Below, in pieces: positions 21,422-31,887 of a stretch of 41,077 nt of DNA. The notes under the pieces are model-generated. The model searched no databases. It had not been told where the DNA came from and saw nothing but the letters and a program-made list of their open reading frames with translations. Position numbers and translations under genes: made by a program. The stretch is taken from NCBI GenBank assembly GCA_002081555.1, contig KV921251.1, forward strand, positions 1 through 41,077, read 5' to 3'. The DNA is from Protostelium mycophagum (lineage: Eukaryota; Evosea; Variosea; Protosteliida; Protosteliaceae). Numbering within the stretch: the stretch's first letter is position 1; each line of letters begins with the position of its first letter.

Positions 21422-24400
21422 ATGACAGACCACAGAGGTCACAACCGAAAGGGTTCTTTTTATGGAAACGATGGGGCCGACGTGAGTCAATTATATGAAC
21501 AACTGGGCTCTGCAGAGAAGTTGAGGGAGACACTATCCACTCTGAGTGACAGTTTTGATACACAGATCGGAATGGTGAGGACTCTGTCGTGATCCATTGT
21601 GTCATGCCACTCATTAAATCGTAGAGTTCTTCGGGTTCTTACAGTGTGCCAACATCAAGAACGATGAGCTTTACCGATCATACCAGTGAGTCCTCGTGTG
21701 ATGAAAATGTCCGGTCGATTTCTGATAGAGTTCAGGCGCATCTAGTCTGGAGAAAACAATACAAGGATCGATGACTTCAGATGAAGACTTGTCTGAGTCA
21801 GAAGGTAAAATCAGCTCTTATGCGACACTTGTACATGTTTTCGCCGAAATTTCGACTTCTTGCCGAAGAAGTCGTCTTGTTCAAATTCTTATACAATAAA
21901 TATGATTTGAATTCTGAAAGATTTCTAAAACCTCCAGAGTTGTGGTTGTTTTCAGAGGGGGGTAAAAAGATGATCAGAGGTGCCACATTACCCAAGCTCG
22001 TCGAATTCCTCACCTCAACAAGAGACCCAGGTATATAATATTTAGAGGACAGTTTTACTCGTGTGAAATGATAGTGTAAATAATATCTACATCGTTGTAG
22101 ACTGTCAAAATAAAATAAAATATAATAATGATAATACAGATTTCAATACGTATATCAAGGACATACTTTGCACTTATCAAGCTTTCATTTTCCCCAGCGA
22201 CCTGATGAACGCTTTACAGAGCAGGCACGTTGTAGATGGTCAATATCATGATTGACTGGTTGTAGATATCAGAACCCCACCGGAGGAAATGACCCCGCAG
22301 ATTTTCTTTATGTACAGCACGTACAACAATGGTGAACGACTTTGAAATTTCCGAGAATTTTTATTGAAATTTCTACAGTATTGCGAGCACTATTCTATTA
22401 TGGGTCACTGAACATGTTACGGATTTTTTTGACAATCCAAAATTAGTGGGGCAATTATCTGACTTTATATCGGCTGTACAAGTTCCCGGTTACGCACCTT
22501 ACAACACGTTACTTACCGCGATGGACAGATTGACAAAATCCCTCAATATAGTAAGTATCCATCCATTTTTATGCCGAAATCTACAATTCTTCACAAAAAT
22601 AGATCATAACCTCTTTGTGCTTCTATTTTTAACAGATCATGTGTAATGACATCACCACATCGTGATGATCATGTGAAATGACATCATTGCATCCCAATCA
22701 AAAGTAATGACATCACAGCCGGAGTCAGAAGCCCCTACACGTCGCATCGACGACGCTCTCAACGTTGTCTTTGATAAATTGAGCCCGAAAATTGTGGCCG
22801 AGGCACTGACAGATATGGAATGGAACATATTCAACCACATAAGACACAGAGAATTTTTGTTTCAATCTTGGTTAAAGCAAGATGCAGAGAGGTATTTTCC
22901 GTGAAATTTCCGTGAAATTTCTTGACATATCGTCGGATTTTCTGGGAAATTTCAGGGTTTTGAAGAGATCCAGATTATCTCCAAATCTGGCCGCTGCGAT
23001 ACAATGGGATAAGCAAACAACAGCTTGGGTCACTACCGAATTAAAAGGCACTATGGACCCCGCAAAACGCACTCAAGTACTCGAAAAATTCGTACAGATA
23101 GCATACGTGAGGTTTTATGCAATTATTTCAGAATCTTTGTACCCCCAAAGGATTTCTCGTGCTTTCTATGTGTTTTTTGATGTATTTTTGCCCATAATTA
23201 AAATTTTCCAGGAACTCTTTTTGCTGAATAACTTCAACGGATTGGTCGAAATCCTCTCCGGCCTCAGAACCCCCAGCGGGAAATTGATCGCGGAAATTTC
23301 GGTGAATTTTCACCATCATCTACAACGCTCTGACTCATTGTAGACGCCTGCAGTGAAAGAGAAATTGAATCAATTGGAGCATCTTATGGACCCCACCGGA
23401 GTTTTTTCGCGGTACAGAAAATATCTGAAATCTGCGGCATGCCCGCGCATCCCGTATTTGGATGTCTTTTTAACCCAGATGGCCTATTTAGATTATACGA
23501 ATCCTGACGTGCTCGAAGGTGGGTGTCTCGTTGTAGATGCAATATTCTACTCTGCGGATATTATTTTTTGCGGTGGAATTCACCTGAGATTTGCGGCAAC
23601 AAGCTGTGAGCTCCTCAGCTAGAAAACATAAAGAAAAATATCATTACAAATAAAAAACAAATTTGAAAAATAAACAAAAATATAAAAAACAAATTTAAAA
23701 AAATCTAAATGAATAAACTAAATATGAAAAGAACAACAAGACTTACAAATACAGACAATATTCTAAATATACACAAATATCATAAGATGGGCCAAAAGAT
23801 CCAGAAATTCTCCAAACACCTCAAGAGAGTAGATCCCATATCCAACATGACCGTGGAGCATCGCATGGCATCCTCTTATCTCCTGGGAACTCAGATCTTA
23901 TCCAGGGAATTCTATTTTCCCAGTGGATACAGATCTATGAGGAGCGTATCCATCACTGACCCAGTACGCATTTATTTCACAATATTATAACCATTTACGG
24001 AAATTTCTCTTGGAAACCCGAAAGAAATGAACCCTAAACCCTTGTACATTTATTGAAAACAATTAAACCCTTATGAATCCAAAAATTCGATTTCAAACTA
24101 CCACAAAAATACACTTTATTTGATGAGAAAAACAAATATTTTTTAAATTTATTTCAGCCGGAGAAGGGATTTGCAAAGGAGGAATCACTTGCACAATTAC
24201 AAGAGGAGGTGGGAATATTATTATTTATTATTCATTCTACACCTGCAGAATACATCATGATAACCTGAGACAACTATATATGTTCTGGGATATAAATTTG
24301 GTTTTATTCCTCTGAAAAACATAGGTTCGGGCGGATATATCCACAGCGTCAGATGAAGACATTGAGAGAATATCAAGAGTCGCCATGCAGAGGCACTACA

Positions 24401-27400
24401 CAGTGGACCAGGTCATATCCCCTGAAATTTTACCGAAATTTCGGACTGTTTTATCTCTTTGCGAAATTTCACTGAGATTTCTACAGGTCATCATGAAGCA
24501 AGGAGAATTCAACAAAAGGTTATTTATAATTAGATCTGGAATGGTAAAAATAATGAAATCGAATTCCACATCAAAAGGTGATTATTTCGACCGTCTACAA
24601 TGAGGAGCTGACGATCTACAACAGCTGCGCTGAGCATAGGTACCGTTGGTCCGGGTAAAATTCTCGGAGAATTGTCTGTTTTGAATTTCGGTGTGACCAG
24701 CGCATCCGTCGTTGCCTCCAGCGAAGTCACTACCTTCGAGGTGATTTTTCCGCGAAATCTCCGCTTTCATACTTGGAAAAATCACGGAAAATTCGCTGAA
24801 ATTCTACAGTTGGACATCAAGGTGCTACACAATTTTTTCAAGAGTGACCCTGCCATCGCGGCTAGATTTTACAAAAAGGTAATCAGCACCATCACGATCT
24901 ATTTTTCATTGACAACAGGTCGCACAAAATCTAATCAAAAAATTGAGAACGTTTTCAACACACGCTGTAGAGCCCGCACACGAAGTAGACCCAGGTGAAA
25001 CTTATCAATATTATTTTTTTCTCCCAAGATTTAAATTTATATTTTGTATAAAAAATATCTGGGAATTTTTTTGGAAAAATACCTGGGATTTTTTGAAAAA
25101 ATATCTGGGATTTTTCCAAAAAAATTCTCTCGAAAGATATAAATTTTTCATTTTAAAAAAAAATCGGTTCATCTGTTCATCTACAACTAGGCCAAACTAG
25201 AAACGACCGAAAATACTCGAAATTGTTTAGACTTCCCGCCTACGAGGCCGTTGTGCAGGAATTTTATTGTCAATGTGGGCGGAAGAACGGAAACCTCTTT
25301 ATCTCACAGAATTATTTCTGCTTTCTGAGCAAGTTTTTCGCGCATAAAGTCAAAGAGAGGATGCCGTTGGATACCGTGACCAAAATTTTCTTGGAAAAAG
25401 ACAAGGTGGTCGTCATGGTGACCGGAAATAAGAAGGTGAGTGGTGAAATTTCGGTGAAAAATGACAAACTCCAGTATGATTTCAAGAATTTCAAACAGAT
25501 GAACGACTTGGACAGCTGTTATAATGTAATGAACAAGGTCTTGAAAACATATAGAGAGAGGGCATCTGAAGACCAAGCCAAGGTACCCATCTACATCGTT
25601 GTAGATTGAAAACCAAAAATATTCTTCACCTGGATTTTATTCCAATAGACTTTTGTGAAATTCTCAAAAATCATAACTTCCTTGAAAAATTTTCGAAATT
25701 CAAGAAAAAATTCGGGGAAAATTCTGACACGTATGTACAGGTTGATGGATCCCACACGATTGATGAAGAAGAGCAATACAATTTGCAACAGAAAGATTGG
25801 GAGTTCATAAGAAGAGGTGCCAAATTCCAAGTGTTCAAAAGAGATCAAGTCATCCTCGAGGAAGGCGAAGTGAGGTTTTTTAATAGTATATTTCATTATT
25901 TTTTTTTTAATGTTTTTATTATTTAATGTTTTTATTATTTAATGTTTTTAATCTTATATTTCATTATTTTTTAATATTTTTCATCTTATATTTCATTATT
26001 ATTTAATGTTTTTAATCGTTTATCGACCCACTACAATTTATGACTGAAATTTCCCTCCAAATTCCACTGAAATTTCGCTGAAATTTCGCAGGTTCAAGAG
26101 AAGATATTCTACATCGCAAAGGGCTCCTGCAAAGCGGTGAAGAGCCTTGCAAACGGTCAGCCCGGAATTCTAAACGTGATGGTGGAAGAAGAGACTTTCG
26201 GAGAAATGTCATTCCTCGATGGTATAGGCGCTTCCGCAACGGTACTTGCCGCGGAGGTGGGGGTTCGAACCTTTCCCCTACAATTTTTTTGAATTCTTGT
26301 AGGATGGGGTGGAGATATTTGCCATTGAGGGGAGTTTTGTGAATCTGTTGTCAAGGGTATATCCTGATATTGCCTCGAAATTCTACCGCTATATCGCTTC
26401 CATTCTAGCGTCAAGGTGATTCACTTGGACGAATATTTCTTTCATCATTACAAGATTTGATTTTGTGGCAAAAAAACTATTTGCATTTTTCTCGCTTATG
26501 GCTGGAAATTACAGCCCCAAATATGCACCATGGCATTGAAGAGATTCATTCATTTTAAACAAAATTCATCTCAATGCATATTTAGAATTTCTATTCCAAA
26601 CAAATAAAATTAATTATATTTATTGAGATTATATATTTCTTAATGCATATTTAAGAATTCTATTTCAAACAAATAATATTAATTATATTTATTGAGATTG
26701 TATATTTAAATATTTTGTAGAGTGAGAAGTCGGGAGATGAGGTCTCTTGAAGCAGTAGAAACAACTGAGACCCAAGTGAAGCCAGAAACTCTGCTGGAAG
26801 AAGGCAAGGTAAAATCCTCGAAATTTCATGGAAATTTCAGTGAATGATGCAGGTGTATTCACCGGAAAAATCCGGAATATTGATGAAGAGAAGTGGTGGT
26901 ATTGGCGGTACTTGGAAGACTAGATTCTGCGAAATACGGGGCGGAATGCTCATCATCTACAACGACGAAGGTATTTAATAACATTACAATATAAATCACA
27001 TTTTCATCCAAAACAATTATGGGAATGAAAGACGAGACACTAAGAAATGTAGTGGAAGATGAATCTAAAAATAGAACGATAAAGAGGGTCCTCCCTCTCT
27101 CAGGATCAAGCCTGAAGGTATTCACTTCCTGAAATTACCGAAATTCCGACGAACTTTCAGGTGTCACTACAATTGCCCTCCGTATTGTTCAAGATAAGTA
27201 ATCACAAGTGGTCCAGAGCTTTTGGAATAAATTCACTACCGGAGCTAAAAGAATGGGTTGGTGCCATTCTACAATGGACAGGTGATATTTCCAGGAAATT
27301 TAAAAGAAATTTCAGTGATTTTTTGTGCAAAAAAGGATTTTTGTGGAATTTATTCGACTTAAACCGCTGTGGTAGTTCAGATTGCTGTATGGCTATGCCA

Positions 27401-30400
27401 CCTCATGTTAATATTATTGGCCTCATGAATGCTGTGACAGAGCTGCATCACCAATTGGATGTCGGCAGAGCCGCGAAATATGATAAACAAGCACAGTATT
27501 GCAGCAGAGCTGCAAAATAACAACGCCACCAGCACACATATCGCGATAGACCTGCAGGACATCATGATGCTGTTACAGTACATAAAATACAAGACAAAAA
27601 CGATGCAGTCTTGACGGTTAAAATCTGATTCAAAATTGATAAACACAGATAAAGAAAACAGATTCGCATCATACATGCCGGACCGGCCCAAGATAGGTGC
27701 AAAGTATCTCATTGATGGGGAAGAGACCTTTTCTGCGATCGCAGATGCACTGGAATCTGCGAAGGAGACCATTTTCATCACGGATTGGTGAGCGGGAGGT
27801 CACGGGTTCGATTCCTGACACCGCTAGGTTTTTGACCCCCGAGATATACTTGAGGAGGGAGCATCCTATGTCTATCAAAAATAGACTCGACAAGATTTTG
27901 AGACAAAAAGCATCAGAAGGGGTGCAAATCTACATACTGTTATGGCGGGAAACTTCCATTGCCATCAAGGTGAAATTTCTCCGAAATTTCTGAGAGATTC
28001 TAAAGAAATTTCAGTTGCAGTCCGTACAGACCAAGAGAAAGTTGGAGTCTCTGCACAATAACATCCAAGTGAGTTTTCCTCGAAATTTCTGGTGATCTGT
28101 CAATGAATCTTCTCAGGTGATTCGCCATCCACCTTTGGAGCCGCTGAATTGGTCCCATCATCAGAAGACAGTCGTTGTAGATGCTGACATCGCTTTTGTC
28201 GGTGGCCTAGGTAACCATTATTCTCTGAACATTCTTGTAATGCAGTACACCAATATTTTATATATTTATATATGGCTCTGCAACACCTGATTTTTATATG
28301 AATCGGCTGTAGCACAGAAACTAATACAGAGATGCTGGTGTATACAGGCCAAAATGTTATATTCCTTCCGGCCGAAATCCTCTTGATCATATCTGTATGA
28401 ATTTTCCTGAAAAATTCCAGACTTGTGCTATGGAAGGTGGGACACACAGGACCATAAATGCGTTGATAACTGCCATCTCTCGACCAGATGGCCGGGGAAA
28501 GACTACCTGAATCCCAACAAAAAGGCACTGGACCACCCTGAGATCCCATTCCGGGTGGGTTCGTTGTAGATGGGATTTGTCTCATTTATTGCCTCCGACA
28601 TCCTTACATTTCTGAGGTGATTTTGGCGGGAAAATACTGATTCTAAAAATAGGACCAAATCGATAGAGAGAATGTTCCGAGAATGGCATGGCATGATGTC
28701 GCATTGAGAGTGGACGGTATGGCCGCTCGTGATGTGGCTTACAGCTTCATCCAGAGGTGAAATCTCCCGGAAATTTCCCAGAAAATCTGACTGGTTGTAG
28801 ATGGAACCACCATAAGGATTTCAACGGGGAGAGCAGTTATAGATATTTGATACCAAAGACGATATCCTCTATACCCACCCCATCGAACACCGCCAATTGT
28901 ACTGTGCAGGTAATATTTTTATGTCTCGTTGTAGACGAAGATATTTCTCACTGACATTTCTATTTATTTGGGGAAAGCGCGGGAAAAAGTTTCAGAGAAA
29001 ATATAAGATTATTATTTGTGTCATGTTCTAAAAATAGTAACAGGTGTTGAGATCGTTGTGTGAATGGTCCGGAGGAGTGCAGACAGAAACGTCCATCTAC
29101 AACGCGATGGTCGATATGATACAGAACGCTGAACATTACATCTATATCGAAAATCAATATTTCATCAGCTCACTTGCAGGAGGTAAGAACACTCCATTTT
29201 ATTGTCCCAAAAATTCTCTAAAACTTCTTTGAACATTCTCTGAAACTTCCCCGAAAATTCACGTATTATCAGGGTCTATTGAAAACCAAATCGCGGAAGA
29301 GATAGTCAAGCGTATCGCAAAGGCAATCAGAGAACAAGAAGTAAGTAACCTCGTTGTAGACAGTCACGAGATATTTACGTGAAATTTCTGAGAAAATTCA
29401 GACGTTCCGGGTATTCGTGATGTTGCCGATCATTCCTGATGGCGTCTATGAAGAAAATGCAGGAATCAGATACATCATGAAGTGGTGAGTAGAACGTAAC
29501 ATTCTGTATTATGGCTCTTAGACATGTTCTAAATATAGAACATGGTTGTTTGGCAGCAAAAACACTGGTCTATACGCGTTGTAAAGACAACTGATACCTC
29601 ACAGGCAATACGAGACCATCTGTAGAGGAGGCAAGTCCATCCACGAGCAGATATCTTACATGTTCCCCAATGTAGATCCTTCAGAATACATCACCTTCCA
29701 TGGACTGCGATCTTTTGGAGAGATGGACGAGATGATGGTGACGGAGCAGATCTATGTCCATTCTAAAATGATGATCGTCGATGATCGTCGAGTGCTGATC
29801 GGAAGCGCCAACATCAATGACAGGTCGGAAGGTTCTTCATCTTATTCCGTGGCAGAATCCCAATTGTAAACTCGATTGTAGATGCCCGACCCTTCTATTT
29901 TTAACCTCATGTAGGTCCCTGCGTGGTGACAGAGACTCAGAAATAGCTTGCCTTATAGAGGATAATGATTTCATATTGTCTAGAATGAACCGTAAAGAGT
30001 ACCAGGCCAGCCGCTTCGCTTTCAACTTGAGAGTGAATTTGTGGCGGGAACACCTGGGGATTACGCACGAAGAGATGAAGTTGGTGGCTGACCCCACCTC
30101 ATCGGTAATTTTCCGAGAAATTTCGTGGAATGTTCAAGATCTTTTCTGAAATGAATTTGAAATTTGCAAAGAAAATTTCAAAAGAATTGGATATTATTTT
30201 TTTGTAATCTACAATCCTGTAGATTCTGAAAGATTACGTAGGTTACGTACAAGTACTGGCGTCTCGTCTCCAGCAACAACACACAGATCTTCTTCTCCGT
30301 CTTCCCCGGCATTCCTCACGACTCCATCGCCTCTTTGAACGACCTCTCCTCTATCGCGGAGCAGCCGATGAATTTGGAGAAGCAGAAGCTGTTGAACATG

Positions 30401-30514
30401 ACTAAAGGCCACATCACAGACTTCCCGCTTGGATTTTTAAGAAATGAGAGCTTGAGGCCAGAAGTCATCGCGGACATGAAGATCAGAGCCGTGGACAGAT
30501 CCATCTTTCAATAA
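21422..30514 (+). CDS. Predicted RasGEF-cNMP-GRAM-cNMP-PH-phospholipase D fusion protein
   Basis: Forty exons splice without a frame break to 1,641 residues. Domain order: RasGEF-N (about 95-250), catalytic RasGEF (about 250-515; [41 protein letters not shown]), cNMP fold 1 (about 545-680; [13 protein letters not shown]), GRAM (about 685-795), cNMP fold 2 (about 795-940; [12 protein letters not shown]), PH (about 960-1060; [20 protein letters not shown]) and PLD. PLD has both HKD motifs (HHQKTVVVD near 1186, HSKMMIVDD near 1472), IYIENQYFI and the C-terminal DFPLGFL. The first five domains match the order of Dictyostelium GbpD-type proteins; the PH-PLD part matches PLD1/2 but has no PX. The linking intron is 26416-26720. 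Alternative: two genes, the first stopping at TGA 26416-26418 and a 707-residue PLD starting at ATG 26737. Such proteins are expected at membranes, activating Ras/Rap GTPases and making phosphatidic acid. Confidence 0.7.
25047..25128. repeat. Imperfect 27-28 bp tandem repeat in an intron
   Basis: Three copies of a unit centred on ATCTGGGAATTTTT / ACCTGGGATTTTTT / ATCTGGGATTTTTC lie in the intron 24995-25190. They account for its above-average length. Confidence 0.85.
25905..26012. repeat. AT-rich tandem repeats in an intron
   Basis: Overlapping copies of TTATTTAATGTTTTT and of CTTATATTTCATTATT fill much of the intron 25870-26091. Confidence 0.85.
26573..26709. repeat. 69-bp tandem duplication in the RasGEF/PLD linking intron
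   Basis: Copies at 26573-26641 and 26642-26709 share AATGCATATTTA and TTAATTATATTTATTGAGATT with a few differences. The duplication explains much of why this 305-nt intron is longer than its neighbours. Confidence 0.9.
27282..27648. other. 367-nt intron, longest in the gene
   Basis: It separates the PH exon from the first PLD exon. Base composition in 27360-27560 is less AT-rich than in other introns, and short open frames exist on both strands, but none matches a family I know. Treated as intron because flanking exons join in phase 1 and read continuously. Confidence 0.6.
27788..27827 (+). other. 40-nt intron resembling a tRNA 3' half
   Basis: The intron contains GGAGGTCACGGGTTCGATTCC, i.e. 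a variable-loop-like segment, a T-arm and a consensus Pol III B box (GGTTCGATTCC, 27805-27815), followed by an acceptor-like CACCGCT. There is no matching 5' half, so it is not a tRNA gene. It is spliced out between the ITDW and FLTPEIY segments of PLD. Confidence 0.6.
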
Positions 30515-30725
30515 ATGAGAATTTGTACATGTCTTTTCAATCACCACAGCATGATGATGATGATGCATCAGCCGATCAGCCGTGGATGGTTGTTGGCCTC
30601 TAAAGACTGGAGGAGAGTTCTTGTCTTGGATTCGAGAATGGATGAGGGCATTTTCTGAAAGGGAAAAAGTTGATTTTAATTTTCTGAATTTTTTCGAGGG
30701 GAGATCAGCATATCGATCAATCATC

Positions 30726-31816
30726 ATGACGGAAGAGGTGCACAGTTCCTTCTATGGTTATTCAAACATATTGACGAACTACAGAATAACAATGCCGAGG
30801 TAGCCGGCCTCGATTTTGGAGCCAAGAAGAAGAAGAAAAAGAAGTCCACAAAGGTCTGCATAATCCCTCCATCTTTGAGATGGGCTGATCATATACAGGC
30901 TGAAGAAAAGGAAGAAGTCCAGAAGGTTGAAGAACCACAAGGAAGCGATGAGGAGGAAGAAGGAGAGAGGGACTTAAAGCATTTAGAAGACGATGTCGCT
31001 GGAGATGACACCACTTTTGGAGATGAGGACGTGTGTATTCTTTGTGTCATGGGCGAGTATTTAAATGTCTTTTCAGGATGGAAAAGAGAATGCATCAGAT
31101 AACTCGAAACCAAGAGAAGTGAAGTTTGCCTCTGAGGATGGTTACCAATATGAAGAATTAGTTAACCGTATCTTCAATCTCATCAGCGCTGCTAGACCCG
31201 ATGAGAAGGTGATTATTGTTGATGTTCTGAGCTGGTTATAATATATGTTAGGTCGTGTACAAGATGAAGCCTCCTGAGGTCTTCCGTGAAGGTACATCCA
31301 AGACTGTCTGGGCCAACTTCCCCAACATTTGCAAGATGTGAGTTGATCATCACATATGTGATAAGTGTATGATAATGGATTAATCGTTTGTAGCATGAAC
31401 AGAGATCCACTCCACGTACAACAATTTACTTTGGCTGAGGTAATATAATGGTCTCATATCGCTCATCTTAACACAAAAAGGTGGGAAGCACTGGTTCAAT
31501 CGACGGTAGCGCTCGTCTTGTCATCAAGGGTAAATTCCAGCCCAAGCATATTGAGAACATTCTCCGTAGATATATCGGTAAGAGCTCATCATCCTCTCAC
31601 ATTTCACCTTCTAATGATTATTTGGCAAACTCTGAATATTTCATAGCTGAGTACGTCAAATGCCACACTTGCAAGAGTCCAGAAACAAAGTTGAAGAAGG
31701 AAAACCGTCTCACTTTTATGGTCTGCGACAAGTGCAAGTCCAGCCGTTCTGTTACAGCCATCAAGACTGGTTTCCAAGCGACCACCAGAGCCAGCAGAAG
31801 AGCTGCCAAGACCTAA
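30726..31816 (+). CDS. EIF2S2: Translation initiation factor eIF2 subunit beta
   Basis: Eight exons (30726-30737, 30785-30853, 30899-31030, 31077-31208, 31252-31337, 31394-31439, 31481-31577, 31647-31816) give 247 residues. After a 12-nt first exon comes a single lysine block (KKKKKKK), then an acidic region; animal and yeast eIF2-beta have three lysine blocks that bind eIF5 and eIF2B-epsilon, so this N-terminus is reduced. The core is clear: [65 protein letters not shown], then the C2-C2 zinc ribbon CHTCKSPET...CDKCKSS and IKTGFQATT. It binds eIF2-gamma and helps deliver initiator tRNA to the 40S subunit. Confidence 0.95.
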
Positions 31817-31887
31817 ACTTGACCGTCTACAACTCCATAAACAACAGAATAACATATCATTATTTTTAAACCAAAAAATACACCGGT

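Noticed and set aside
26416-26720. Simple two-gene reading with a RasGEF gene ending at TGA 26416-26418
   Set aside because: Not fully excluded, but less favoured. It would cut the last helix of the second cNMP fold short, while splicing restores it in the correct phase.
27377-27781. 134-codon minus-strand open frame
   Set aside because: It is antisense to a confirmed PLD exon and its preceding intron, has no family resemblance and no plausible upstream exon.
27788-27827. A complete tRNA gene
   Set aside because: Only a 3'-half-like segment is present. No D-arm or anticodon arm lies upstream, where conserved PLD coding sequence occurs instead.
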